64,000 bases of DNA from Paracoccaceae bacterium (GTDB taxonomy: Bacteria > Pseudomonadota > Alphaproteobacteria > Rhodobacterales > Rhodobacteraceae). The translations under genes were made by a program, and so were the position numbers. The stretch covers positions 62,001 to 126,000 of the forward strand of contig WKFI01000019.1 of assembly GCA_014872875.1 (NCBI GenBank), in the 5' to 3' direction. Under the pieces are notes generated by a model, which saw nothing but the letters and a program-made list of their open reading frames with translations, was not told where the DNA came from and made no database searches. Of the stretch, positions 1 through 9,252 are shown piece after piece; the stretch's first letter is position 1; each line of letters starts with the position of its first letter.

Positions 1-803
1 AAATGGCGCAGTGCTGCAATTGCGGCACCAGCGTTCAAAACCTGATGTGCCCCAAGAAGCGCAGGCATGGGCAGGTCCAGAAGACCGTTTTCGTCCTGAT
101 AGATCAGGCGTCCGCGTTCGGTGGAAACATGCCAATGCTGACCATGGACAAAGAGCGGTGCGCCAAGGCGGTTGGCGGTGGCTTCGATCACCTCCAGCGC
201 CTCGTCAGCTTGCGGACCGACAATGCAGGGCACACCGCGTTTGATGATCCCGGCCTTTTCGACTGCAATCTTGGCCAGCGTGTTGCCGAGGAATTGCTCA
301 TGATCGATGGAGACCGGTGTGATCACCGTAAGCTCGGGGCGGTCCAGTACGTTGGTCGCATCCAGACGTCCGCCCAGCCCGACCTCAAGCAGAGTGTAAT
401 CTGCCGGGTTGCGCGCAAAGGCCAGTAGTGCCGCACAGGTGGTGATTTCGAAATAGGTGATGTCGATGCCGCCGTTCTTGGCATAACACTCATCCAGGAT
501 CTCGGTCAGATGCTCTTCGCTGATCAGCTCGCCACCAAGGCGGATTCGTTCGTGGAACCTTGCCAGATGCGGCGAGGTATAGGCGTGAACGGATTTGCCC
601 AGACCTTCGAGCCCGGCGCGGATCATCGCCTGGGTCGAGCCCTTGCCGTTGGTTCCGGCAAGGTGGATGACCGGAGGCAAGTCGTTCTGAGGGCTATCCA
701 GGGCATCCAGCAAGCGCCAGACCCGATCCAGGGTCAGATCGATGATTTTGGGGTGCAGCGCCATCATCCGGTCGAGGATGGCATCCGAGCTTTTGGCGAT
801 CAT
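1..803 (-). CDS. folC: Dihydrofolate/folylpolyglutamate synthase, 3' end outside window
   Basis: This is the N-terminal 267 residues of a bifunctional FolC, read by hand because the frame runs off the window edge without a stop. FolC makes dihydrofolate from dihydropteroate and glutamate with ATP, then adds further glutamates; it is cytosolic. The P-loop reads [11 protein letters not shown] near residue 48 and is followed by the family block [14 protein letters not shown]. The Mur-ligase-type run [13 protein letters not shown] lies near residue 142, and [11 protein letters not shown] follows it. The start codon overlaps the accD stop (ATGA), so the two genes are translationally coupled, an order that is common in alphaproteobacteria. 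The C-terminal Mur-ligase domain is not visible. Confidence 0.95.
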   Translation of the reverse strand, partial: MIAKSSDAILDRMMALHPKIIDLTLDRVWRLLDALDSPQNDLPPVIHLAGTNGKGSTQAMIRAGLEGLGKSVHAYTSPHLARFHERIRLGGELISEEHLTEILDECYAKNGGIDITYFEITTCAALLAFARNPADYTLLEVGLGGRLDATNVLDRPELTVITPVSIDHEQFLGNTLAKIAVEKAGIIKRGVPCIVGPQADEALEVIEATANRLGAPLFVHGQHWHVSTERGRLIYQDENGLLDLPMPALLGAHQVLNAGAAIAALRH

Positions 804-1759
804 TTGACGTCGGCCTCGGTCTCGGTGTTTTCGGCCGTCTGATCCTCTGCCGTGTCCGGCGCAGTTGTTTCGTCGGCGTCGGGCGCAGGCAGATCCCCCT
901 GGATCGCAGGCGACAGCCCCAACAGCATCCGCGTGATGGTGATGAGTTCGTCCCGCATTTCCGTGCGTGGCGTCACTCGATCCAACATTCCGTGATCCAG
1001 CAAGTATTCGGCGCGCTGGAAGCCTTCCGGCAGTTTTTCACGGATGGTCTGCTCAATCACGCGGGGACCAGCAAAGCAGATCAGCGCGTTGGGTTCAGCA
1101 ATCTGCACATCGCCCAGCATCGCATAAGACGCCGTCACGCCACCGGTGGTCGGGTGGGTCAGTACGACGATATACGGCAGGTCCGCCTCTTTCAGCATCT
1201 GGATCGCCACGGTCGTGCGCGGCATCTGCATCAGGGACAGGATGCCTTCTTGCATACGCGCCCCGCCGGCAGCAGAAAACAACACCAGCGGACGCCCCAG
1301 TTCGACAGCTTTTTCAGCCGCGGCAATGATGGCATTGCCCACATACATGCCCATGGAGCCACCCATGAAGCTGAAATCCTGTGCAGCGGCGACGATGGGG
1401 GTGCGGCCAATTTCGCCGGTGGCGACCAGCATCGCTTCCTTTTCGCCGGTGGATTTCTGAGCCGACTTCATTCGGTCAGGATATTTCTTCTGATCCTTGA
1501 ACTTCAGCGGATCCGTCACCGGTTCCGGCACCTCGACCTCGGTGAAGATGCCGCCATCGAACAAGCCCTTGAACCGGTCGCGCGGGGTGATCCCCATGTG
1601 ATGGCCGCAACTGGTGCAGACTTTCAGGTTGTCGCTGAGTTCGCGGTGAAACAGCATCGTGCCGCACCCGTCGCATTTCTGCCAGAGATTCTCGGGCACT
1701 TCGCGGCGCGAGAAGATCGAGTTGATCCGTGGGCGGACGTAGTTTGTGATCCAGTTCAT
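800..1759 (-). CDS. accD: Acetyl-CoA carboxylase carboxyltransferase subunit beta
   Basis: AccD pairs with AccA to transfer the carboxyl group from carboxybiotin to acetyl-CoA, giving malonyl-CoA, the first committed step of fatty acid synthesis. The 319-residue product has the N-terminal Cys4 zinc ribbon (Cys29, Cys32, Cys48, Cys51) followed by the crotonase-like carboxyltransferase fold, with the blocks [26 protein letters not shown] and [13 protein letters not shown]. The frame is open upstream to 1888, but family members begin at [10 protein letters not shown], so 1759 is taken as the start. The last 30 or so residues are acidic, low-complexity sequence rich in D, E and T, a variable tail. 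It lies directly upstream of folC and shares four bases with it. Confidence 0.97.
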   Translation of the reverse strand: MNWITNYVRPRINSIFSRREVPENLWQKCDGCGTMLFHRELSDNLKVCTSCGHHMGITPRDRFKGLFDGGIFTEVEVPEPVTDPLKFKDQKKYPDRMKSAQKSTGEKEAMLVATGEIGRTPIVAAAQDFSFMGGSMGMYVGNAIIAAAEKAVELGRPLVLFSAAGGARMQEGILSLMQMPRTTVAIQMLKEADLPYIVVLTHPTTGGVTASYAMLGDVQIAEPNALICFAGPRVIEQTIREKLPEGFQRAEYLLDHGMLDRVTPRTEMRDELITITRMLLGLSPAIQGDLPAPDADETTAPDTAEDQTAENTETEADVK

Positions 1760-1818
1760 GGCGGGCCTCTGCTGGGGCGGTTCTGCGCTCAAATAAGCTG
1801 CCGCGCCGGTAATTGCAA

Positions 1819-2730
1819 TCAGCGGCGTATGGCAAGGCGGGCAACAAGCCAACCGACAAGCATCAGGGCAAAGTCCACCGCCAGCCATGGCCGCAGCGCC
1901 TGACCGTCGGACAATTCATAAGGCAACAGGTACAGTGCCAAACCGTTCAAGCTGCTGGGGGAGGCAACGATCACGACGGCTGTCAGATTGTTGAAGAAAT
2001 GCATGGCAATTGCCGGACCCAAAGTACCAGCACGAGCGGTGAGATCCGCCATCAGAACCCCGAATACCCCGGCCCAAAGCGCAATCAGCCCCGCATTTTC
2101 TTCGGCCATGGCCGGTTGATAATGGCCTAGGGCAAACAGAGCGGATGGTACCAGGAGAAAGACCCAACGGGACCTGAACCGGACAGCCAGCGCCTGTTGA
2201 ATGTAGCCTCGGAACAGAACTTCCTCAGCGCTGGTCTGCACCAACAGAGCTGCAAGCGACACAGGCAGCAACATCACCCAGCGGGATAGCGGCATGTTGA
2301 TTTCCAGAGGTTCGCCAAAGGAGTATGGCGGCAGCACCATCAGGGCAATGGTCAGAATGACCAAAAAAAACAGAACTCGAATGAACTGTCGCACGGTTTG
2401 TGATGCCGGACCGACGATGTCGGGCAAACCTCGACCCTGGAGGATCCGTGCAGCCAAATGGACACCGATGGTTACAAAGGCAAAACTGAACAGCAGAACC
2501 AATAGCGCACCCGCTGTCTTGCCCTGCTGCAAGTCCGCGACCCAGCCAGGCGACATGGTTCGTTCCAGCACGGCGGACAGCACCGCTCCGAGGCCGAAAC
2601 TAGCCATCATCACGATTACAAACGCCACGAAAAGGCGCCAGAGCTCGGTCCGTGACCCGATCGAGTTCAGCCGTTCGGCCTGTGCCGCGTAAACCCGATC
2701 ATCCCGCATCGCGCTTACCGTCTGCGTCAT
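1819..2730 (-). CDS. CPBP-family intramembrane metalloprotease
   Basis: This is a 303-residue multi-spanning membrane protein of the CPBP (CAAX protease and bacteriocin-processing) family. Motif 1 is [13 protein letters not shown], with the Glu pair at 169-170 and Arg174. Motif 2 includes LGHY with His203, and motif 3 is MHFFNN with His244 and Asn248, so the full predicted catalytic set is present. About seven hydrophobic segments are visible. The start at 2730 has a good ribosome site (GGGAG, six bases away). It overlaps the 3' end of the upstream ABC-like gene by 32 bases, so the two are probably cotranscribed. The substrate is unknown; bacterial members act in self-immunity or protein maturation, and nothing here identifies a peptide target. 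Confidence 0.9.
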   Translation of the reverse strand: MTQTVSAMRDDRVYAAQAERLNSIGSRTELWRLFVAFVIVMMASFGLGAVLSAVLERTMSPGWVADLQQGKTAGALLVLLFSFAFVTIGVHLAARILQGRGLPDIVGPASQTVRQFIRVLFFLVILTIALMVLPPYSFGEPLEINMPLSRWVMLLPVSLAALLVQTSAEEVLFRGYIQQALAVRFRSRWVFLLVPSALFALGHYQPAMAEENAGLIALWAGVFGVLMADLTARAGTLGPAIAMHFFNNLTAVVIVASPSSLNGLALYLLPYELSDGQALRPWLAVDFALMLVGWLVARLAIRR

Positions 2731-5700
2731 CGAAAACTCCCGCTGCTTCGGCCGCGCGGATCAATCCCCCCAAGTCGATGTCGGATGCGCGTAGCGAAAG
2801 CGCCAGTGAATCAAGATGCCCGGCAACCGTCTCCAGCAATTGCACCGCAACTCTGGTGTCACTCTCGATCACTGCCCGCAATTCCTCTGCACCGATCCGC
2901 AGGAAACGGCTGTCGGTTCGCGCCACCAGATCCATCCGGCGGTTGGCGCGGGTTATCACGCTCAGATCACCGATCAACCGTCCCGGTTCCACGACTGAAA
3001 TCGGAATATCGCCTGGCCGGAAACCCGGCCAGCGTAACTCGGCTTCACCGCTGTAGCAAAGATAAGCCGCGTCGGCGGCTTCGTTGTGGCCGAAGACCAG
3101 GTCTCCGGCAGCGATATCCTGCCATTGTGCTGCAAAGGCTAAAAGACGCTGGTTCCGACCATCCAGCCTTGAGAACAGCTCATTGTCGCGGATGGCCTTG
3201 ATCTTGAGCTGAAGATCGTTCCCGGCAGTGTCCGCTCCAAGTTCTGTGTCAGCCGCTTCGACACCGTCGATCCTGCCATTTCTGATCTCGACAAACAGAT
3301 CATAGCGTTCGGGATGCTCAAAGCGGCTTTCGAGGAAGATCATGATCGACTTCGGCAACAGCTCGCGCAGCTTTTCACGCGCATTCAGGCGGCTTTCGGA
3401 ATCGTGGCTGGCCAGAATGGTATCCATCACCAGAATGTCGGGGCGTTTGATCCCGGCACGCGAGAATGCCGCGCGTTCCTGAAACACCGTCGGAAGATTC
3501 GTGCCGCCAAGTCCGGTGCGCAGATCATACAGGATCGACGCCAGCCGCCGCCGCATGCCATGCCTGTTCAGAATGTCTGCAACAAGATCCTCGATCTGTT
3601 GCGCCCGGGCACCTGCCTTGAGCGAAATGCGACCGTAGAGGAGGTTCTCGAGCACAGTCATTCGGGGCGCGTAGGCATCAGGGTCGACAGCTTTGAAACT
3701 CCCACCCGTTCGTTTCAGAATTTCTGCTGCGCTGCTGGCGCGAATTGCAAGGATCTTTTCCTTGTATTCCTCAGGGAAGCTGGGACCGATCTGTTCTGCA
3801 GTAAGCAGGAACGGAACCGTCAGCAGCAACGCCTGTTCGTCCCGGCTCAGCGCGTCCGTACCGGCCTCAAGCTGGCGACGGGTGATCTCGCTCAGCTTCA
3901 GATACATGTCCGGCTCCATCCCCAACCGTTTGAACAAGGGATGATCCGTGCCATCAGTACCAAATGTCTGCTGGAGAGTTGCCATGACGCCCAGCGCCAT
4001 GGCCATGGCATCTTCGGCCAACCCCAACTCGTCCATCATTTCGAACAAACGGGTTTCCTTGGCCAGATTCTCCTGCGTGATCTCACGGGTTGGAGCCGCA
4101 AAAAGCAGGTTTCCGCCCAGCGGCACCGCTGGATTGAACTGGTCGGGATGGAACCGGAAAACATACTCGTCCAGCCCAGCTGCCTGTAATGCGTCGTGAA
4201 CCTCCTGGCGCAGCGACACAAGATCCCGCGCCAGTTTCGGGTGAATTTGATCGTCGATCTGTGAAAGCAATGTCCTGCGGAAGAGCATTTCGTCAATGCC
4301 CATCGCCTGAACCAGCTGGAACCACCAGTTCCGAATGTCTTCCCGATCACTCAGGCCAGCCAACCCGGGGTTAACCCAATCGGCATCCAGCGGCAGCGCA
4401 CTATTGCCACTGCGCTCAGCCTCCACGCACTTGCGGAACCCCTCGCGATCCCCCGAGTACGCATCCAGAGGCTGGGTTTTCAACGGCATCATCAGATTGT
4501 CGCCCAATGTCCCATCGAACAGGTATGGTCTTGAATGGGCGTGACCAATCCGGGCTGCAATGACGGCCTGGTGTAAATCATTGAGCTTGTATCCGGACAC
4601 GGTGACCGATCCACGCGCCGGGAGCACCTCCCGTGTCAACAGCTGTGCCAGAGCTGCGCGTTCGGCCGGGAGGGCGCTCTTGATGGCGACGCGGGCGCCA
4701 GGCGGGATGGTGAGGTTGATGTCCTCCAAGACCGTGTTGCCATCGGCATCGCGTACCGTAACGTCCTTGATCTCGATCCCGCCGGTGAGCCGCGGGATGG
4801 TGGATGGCTCGCCCTCGAACAGGCCTTCGGGGATCATGTTACGGGGGGCGAACTTTTCAGTCACGATCGTCCAGCGCAGAGACATGTCCTGCACCTGGTT
4901 GTAGAATGTCAAAAGCTCCTTCCACGGCGCGCTGAGATCCTTGTAGGCAGCCAGCGCCGCCACCAGCGCACCAACGGTGATTTCCCCCTGGATCACCAAA
5001 AAGCCGCCCACAGAGTAGAACAGGAACGGAGTCATCTGGGAGATCAGGTTATTCAGGAACTTCATGAAGAACTTTTTGCGGTAGATCCTGAACCGGATGT
5101 CGAATAGCCGACCCAACCGGTCCGAAACCAGCGCCAGTCGGAATCGCCAGCCCCCGTTTGACCGCAGATCACTTATGCCCGCCGCGCTTTCGCCGATTTC
5201 CGCGGCGAGGTTGCGCACCTCGTGAATGCGCTCCTTGTTCAACAAGTTGATCTGGCGTTGCAGCATCGGGATCAGCCACGCCTGCAGGGGGATCAACGCG
5301 ATCGAGGCCAGGCCGAACCACACGCTTTGCATGAACAGGAAGGTGACGATGGTCAGCATCTGCCCCGCCTGGAACACCGGCTGCGCCACGGCATCCCCCA
5401 TGAGACCCCCCATGGGTTCCGCCTCGGATGTGATCATGGCGACCAGTTCGCCTTGAGATGTTTTCTGAAAATACGGCTTTGGAAAGCGCAGCATTCGCGC
5501 GATCAGCGAATACCGCAACCGCCGCAACATGCGTTCGGACAAAACGCCCTTCATCGTGTTGAGCCGCATTTTCAGCAGCCCGGCGGCGATCACAGCCCCC
5601 AGAAAGGCCAAGCACAACAGCATCAGGTACTGGATCTGCGTCAGCTCTGTGCCCCAGACCACCCGGGTTGGCAACTGCATACCGATCGCATCGTTGATGA

Positions 5701-5821
5701 TCCGTTTGGGCAGCTCCAGCGTGGCATAGATGAACGGGAAGGTCACCAACGTCAGCGCCAGCAAAGCCAGTTGCTGCCGCTTGGAGTGCTTCCAAATGAA
5801 AGAAAATAGGGTGGGCTCCAT
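2699..5821 (-). CDS. ABC-exporter-like membrane protein with degenerate ATPase and C-terminal cNMP-binding domain
   Basis: This is a 1040-residue protein with an ABC-exporter core. Residues 15-320 carry the six-helix exporter membrane domain, including a coupling-type stretch PYFQKTSQGELVAMITSE. An ABC ATPase fold starts near 348, but the Walker A position (about 380-390) reads IKSALPAERAA with no GxxGxGKS. A roughly 270-residue insert (about 450-720) follows. The signature region (770-790) is not LSGGQ, and Walker B reads DILVMDT, with Thr801 where the catalytic Glu should be. The H-switch is also gone (MIFLESRFEH). Residues 878-1005 resemble a cyclic-nucleotide-binding domain, with GRLIGDLSVI as an altered phosphate cassette. 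ATP hydrolysis is unlikely, so a scaffold or sensory role is inferred. Substrate and partner are unknown. Confidence 0.85.
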   Translation of the reverse strand: MEPTLFSFIWKHSKRQQLALLALTLVTFPFIYATLELPKRIINDAIGMQLPTRVVWGTELTQIQYLMLLCLAFLGAVIAAGLLKMRLNTMKGVLSERMLRRLRYSLIARMLRFPKPYFQKTSQGELVAMITSEAEPMGGLMGDAVAQPVFQAGQMLTIVTFLFMQSVWFGLASIALIPLQAWLIPMLQRQINLLNKERIHEVRNLAAEIGESAAGISDLRSNGGWRFRLALVSDRLGRLFDIRFRIYRKKFFMKFLNNLISQMTPFLFYSVGGFLVIQGEITVGALVAALAAYKDLSAPWKELLTFYNQVQDMSLRWTIVTEKFAPRNMIPEGLFEGEPSTIPRLTGGIEIKDVTVRDADGNTVLEDINLTIPPGARVAIKSALPAERAALAQLLTREVLPARGSVTVSGYKLNDLHQAVIAARIGHAHSRPYLFDGTLGDNLMMPLKTQPLDAYSGDREGFRKCVEAERSGNSALPLDADWVNPGLAGLSDREDIRNWWFQLVQAMGIDEMLFRRTLLSQIDDQIHPKLARDLVSLRQEVHDALQAAGLDEYVFRFHPDQFNPAVPLGGNLLFAAPTREITQENLAKETRLFEMMDELGLAEDAMAMALGVMATLQQTFGTDGTDHPLFKRLGMEPDMYLKLSEITRRQLEAGTDALSRDEQALLLTVPFLLTAEQIGPSFPEEYKEKILAIRASSAAEILKRTGGSFKAVDPDAYAPRMTVLENLLYGRISLKAGARAQQIEDLVADILNRHGMRRRLASILYDLRTGLGGTNLPTVFQERAAFSRAGIKRPDILVMDTILASHDSESRLNAREKLRELLPKSIMIFLESRFEHPERYDLFVEIRNGRIDGVEAADTELGADTAGNDLQLKIKAIRDNELFSRLDGRNQRLLAFAAQWQDIAAGDLVFGHNEAADAAYLCYSGEAELRWPGFRPGDIPISVVEPGRLIGDLSVITRANRRMDLVARTDSRFLRIGAEELRAVIESDTRVAVQLLETVAGHLDSLALSLRASDIDLGGLIRAAEAAGVFDDADGKRDAG

Positions 5822-6111
5822 CCCCGTTCCTTGTCAGATCTGCCGCTTGATCCCGACTTCTTGCCATTTCACGCATGAAGCCGAGTTGTAAGACGGTAAG
5901 CACTGGGACGTGTCATTACAAGGATTGCAACAGCACATTTCCCTTCCTGCTTGTGAAATGCTGTGACCAAGTTTATCCCGTTAGGTTAAGGATTTAACAG
6001 AAGGTGTTGCGACACGGTCGGTTGCGACTCGCGACGATGTTCTTCGACATGATTGAAAAAGAGCTGATACCTTTGGGAGTGAGGCCCGCACCCAACATCA
6101 GGTTCGGGCCA

Positions 6112-6786
6112 ATGCGTATTGCGGGCAAGCTGCTTCAAAGGCTTGGCAGGTCTTTCGCCATAGTCGCCGTGGCTGGATGCAGTATTCAAAGTACCCTTTC
6201 TCTGAGCAGCCGCGAAGCGCGCGAGCCGTCGCCAAGCTTGCCCCGCCTGACCCAGGTCGAATTCGCGAATGGGGCGGTTATGCTCACCACTCCCAAAGGC
6301 TACTGCATAGACACGAAATCCGTCCGGCGCGAAGACGGGGCGGGGTTTGCAATAATCGCCCGATGCGATGTCTTGGGAGTCGAAGGCTTCTTCGCCACAA
6401 GAAGCTTGGCACTGATCACGGTCACTGTCGGTGCAACAAACGGAGCCATGCAACCGAACTTGGCCGATCTGGAACAAACGGTCGGCAAGGCCGAAATCCT
6501 GAAACGGTCGCCCGCGACGGATCCTCCGATGCTGAGGGTACAGACGTCGTCGGCGCAGGTGTCCGGTGCCAGCGAACAGATGTGGCGGGCCGCTTTCGCC
6601 TTGAACGGGCACATGGTGGCGCTGTCAATGTATGATCCCGAAGATGGTCGATCTTCGAACGGCAGCGGCGTCAGGCTTCTCGAGGAATTGACCCGACGGA
6701 CGCGTGCTGCCAGCCAACACCATGCCCCGGTCCTACCGGATGCAAGCCAGGCACGCGCACTCCAGATCGACCAGATCAAACAGTGA
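6112..6786 (+). CDS. Predicted lipoprotein of unknown function
   Basis: I do not recognise this family. From the ATG at 6112 the protein starts with basic residues, then a hydrophobic run ending in VAVAGC, which fits a lipoprotein signal with Cys as the lipidated residue; this would place the roughly 205-residue mature domain at the inner or outer membrane. The same frame is open back to a GTG at 6004 and an ATG at 6037, but those starts would bury the lipobox, so 6112 is preferred. The mature part holds two Cys (in GYCIDT and ARCDVLG) and no enzyme motif that I can name. It is transcribed divergently from the ABC/cNMP gene. Confidence 0.65.
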   Translation: MRIAGKLLQRLGRSFAIVAVAGCSIQSTLSLSSREAREPSPSLPRLTQVEFANGAVMLTTPKGYCIDTKSVRREDGAGFAIIARCDVLGVEGFFATRSLALITVTVGATNGAMQPNLADLEQTVGKAEILKRSPATDPPMLRVQTSSAQVSGASEQMWRAAFALNGHMVALSMYDPEDGRSSNGSGVRLLEELTRRTRAASQHHAPVLPDASQARALQIDQIKQ

Positions 6787-6948
6787 TCCGAGCAACATAA
6801 ACCGAAATTTCACTGCGATCGCGATAGTGTTCGACGTGAAATGCCCCTAGATTTGACGAATGGCATCGGGTCACTTAGTCAAAAGACAAAAGGGGTGGCC
6901 AAGAAGGCCGCCGCACTGAGAACGGATTGAGGGTCTATCGAGGACGTT

Positions 6949-7710
6949 ATGGGCAGATTTCTGGACGCTTTGCTTCACCGCCGCACGCTCGGACGGTGGC
7001 GTGCTGCCGCCAGCGGGGCGGAAAACGCCGATCTGACCAGTTTGCGCACGCAACGCAACCACGCTCGGTCCTTGCGTACTCATCTGGATCAGCTGATCCA
7101 TGTGGCAGATGGCAGACTGGCTCTGCCGGTGATCGGCACTTCATATTTCCCGCGCCCGCACGGCACCGACTGGGCCTGGCGCCCGGAACTGTGGCGGGGG
7201 CCGTTGCCGGTTCCCGGCCTATCTTCGGTTCCCACGAAATCGATGTTGGGCAACGAGGTCACGCTGTTTCATGATTGCGACTTCTCGGAACTGACGCTAC
7301 GCCAGCTGCGCAACACACGGGAGGAAGACCTGGCAGCCTATGGGTTGCGCATGGATGTCTTCAAGTTCGACGGCTCTTTCCTGTCGCTAGTGGTTGATCT
7401 GCCGGACGACGCAACACATGGCCTGACACGGGCGCATCTGTTACGGGTCGACACTATCATCGAGGCGGAAAAACCGCTTGAAATCTTTGCCCGTCTCAAC
7501 ATCAAGCATGGCCCAAACACCGAACAGATGGTGCGGGAACTGCCGCTGAACGAAAAGGATGTCATGGTCGAGTTCGACTTGGCTTATTCCCGGTTGAACG
7601 AAAAACGGATCGAAAAGATCTGGCTTGACCTGATCTTTGAGGCACCAGACATGAACCAGGTAATCCTGCGCGATCTGACCTTTGCGCGTCACCGCCGCGC
7701 GGCAATCTGA
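6949..7710 (+). CDS. Conserved hypothetical protein, DUF6478-like
   Basis: This is a 253-residue soluble protein with no signal peptide or membrane segment. It opens MGRFLDALLHRRTLGRW and contains the run PRPHGTDWAWRPELWRG followed by a predominantly beta-strand region (GNEVTLFHDCDFSEL, SFLSLVVDLPD). I recall this pattern as DUF6478, a family seen mainly in Rhodobacterales; the assignment is from memory. The start has GAGG six bases upstream. The next gene begins 11 bases after the stop and is likely cotranscribed. Function is unknown. Confidence 0.75.
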   Translation: MGRFLDALLHRRTLGRWRAAASGAENADLTSLRTQRNHARSLRTHLDQLIHVADGRLALPVIGTSYFPRPHGTDWAWRPELWRGPLPVPGLSSVPTKSMLGNEVTLFHDCDFSELTLRQLRNTREEDLAAYGLRMDVFKFDGSFLSLVVDLPDDATHGLTRAHLLRVDTIIEAEKPLEIFARLNIKHGPNTEQMVRELPLNEKDVMVEFDLAYSRLNEKRIEKIWLDLIFEAPDMNQVILRDLTFARHRRAAI

Positions 7711-7721
7711 GGACGCTGAAG

Positions 7722-8099
7722 ATGACGGACCTGATCCTGACAAAAACCCGGTTTCGCAACGGCAAATGGGAAGGCCGGCTGGAAGGTGTACAGGACACCG
7801 GCGTGCGCCCGGACATTCGCGTTACCCTGAACGATCGCCAAGTCACCAGCGTTGAGGTGTCCGAAGGTGACACCACCAAGATCTGGAATGTCATTGTCAC
7901 GATCCCGTCCGAGGCCATCGCGGACGGTGTTCAGACCTTCCTGATCTTCGACGGCGACAGCGACACGAAACTTGCCGATTTTTCCCTGATTGGCGGCGAG
8001 CCTGCAGCAGACAACTTGCTGGCCGAAGTATCGCTGTTGCGAGCCGAACTTGACATGCTCAAGCGGGCCTTCCGCAGGCACTGTCTCGAGACGATGTAG
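7722..8099 (+). CDS. Conserved hypothetical protein, partner of the DUF6478-like gene
   Basis: This is a 125-residue acidic, beta-rich protein with a short C-terminal helix (residues about 95-120, LLAEVSLLRAELDMLKRAF) that could form a coiled coil. It follows the DUF6478-like gene by 11 bases, so the two probably form an operon. The 3' end overlaps the 3' end of the convergent ada gene by 41 bases. No known domain was recognised and no function is assigned. Confidence 0.7.
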   Translation: MTDLILTKTRFRNGKWEGRLEGVQDTGVRPDIRVTLNDRQVTSVEVSEGDTTKIWNVIVTIPSEAIADGVQTFLIFDGDSDTKLADFSLIGGEPAADNLLAEVSLLRAELDMLKRAFRRHCLETM

Positions 8100-9096
8100 G
8101 GGGCATCCGCCAATACTGCTCCAACTCCAGAAGCCTGTGTTTGCGCCATAGCCCGCCGCCGAACCCGGAAAGAGCACCATTGCTGGCCAGAACCCTGTGA
8201 CACGGGACGATTATGGCTAACGGGTTTGCTCCGTTCGCGCGTGCCACGGCCCGTGTTGCCGACGCCCGTCCCAGGGCTTTGGCCATTTCCGCATAACTTC
8301 TGGTCGTCCCAAGAGGAATTTCCTGCAAGGCTCGCCAATGTGTTTCTTCGAACTCGGACCCGTGCATCTGGATCGGTGTAGAAAACCTGCACAACCGTCC
8401 GGCGAAATAAGCCTTGAGTTCACCTTCCAGCATCCGACTGATCGGCGTCTCCCTCAGACACAATTTAGTGTCAAACAGGGTCTCGAGTTTCCCTACTTCA
8501 CGCGAAAGGGTCTTTCGTTCGATAAACTCCAGAAGACGAAGGAACCTGTCGCAGGAAACTGCCACCATCCGGCCCAAGGGTGTTTGGATCTCGCTGGCGT
8601 GCAGGCTTCCCTTACCTGCAAAATCGTTCGATGATCGCCCCAGGCGGAAGGCCAAGTCTTGAGCAAAGGGTCTTACCTCGGTGCTACTGGACTCATCGTG
8701 GCGTGATGTGAACGCATCGCGCGCCCTCAGATGTCGCAGCAGAGCGGCAAAAGATACACCAACCCGGTTCTTGATCTCTGTCTCCGCCTCGATTTTCGAG
8801 AAGCCGAAATGCGCAAACTGCTTTTCACCCCATGCGAGGTGGGGATCGACCACGATAGCGTCCAGTAAACCTGCCAAATCCGGTCCAGTATGACGCGACA
8901 ACGGATTGCAGAGCGGACAGGGATGGTATCCGGCTTCCAACGCGTCTTTAGATGAGGCGAACTGTCGGCGCGCATCGTCTGTGGTCATACCCTGGGCGCA
9001 GGTCATGCAGCAGAATATCCCTGTCACACAGGATGCGAAAACCTCCCCTGTCACAGGCTGGGCTGGTGAGCGAAACGAACCGTCGGATTGTGCCAT
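8059..9096 (-). CDS. ada: Ada: methylphosphotriester/O6-methylguanine-DNA methyltransferase and regulator
   Basis: This is a 345-residue Ada protein. The N-terminal zinc domain has GIFCCMTC (Cys29, Cys33) and YHPCPLC (Cys60, Cys63). By analogy to E. coli Ada, Cys29 would take the methyl group from DNA phosphotriesters. A short, divergent AraC-like helix-turn-helix region follows (about 72-130). The C-terminal MGMT domain has the acceptor motif IIVPCHRV with Cys299 and the family block GALSGFGGGLWRKHRLLELE. The protein repairs alkylated bases and, once methylated, activates adaptive-response genes. No alkB or aidB is adjacent. The 3' end overlaps the convergent hypothetical gene by 41 bases. 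The extra Cys30 beside Cys29 is a small variation. Confidence 0.93.
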   Translation of the reverse strand: MAQSDGSFRSPAQPVTGEVFASCVTGIFCCMTCAQGMTTDDARRQFASSKDALEAGYHPCPLCNPLSRHTGPDLAGLLDAIVVDPHLAWGEKQFAHFGFSKIEAETEIKNRVGVSFAALLRHLRARDAFTSRHDESSSTEVRPFAQDLAFRLGRSSNDFAGKGSLHASEIQTPLGRMVAVSCDRFLRLLEFIERKTLSREVGKLETLFDTKLCLRETPISRMLEGELKAYFAGRLCRFSTPIQMHGSEFEETHWRALQEIPLGTTRSYAEMAKALGRASATRAVARANGANPLAIIVPCHRVLASNGALSGFGGGLWRKHRLLELEQYWRMPPTSSRDSACGRPA

Positions 9097-9252
9097 GTTT
9101 CAGTGCGCCCTGTGTCCTACTAGTTGCAGTGTTGATCGTTTTACAAATCGGGCGCAATCCATTCTCGCAACGCGCGCACCGGCTCCTAGCAAAATTCAGA
9201 AAGGGATTAACTGGAACAGGTCAAAGCGGTAGACTGCATGCGGAGGGTTTCC

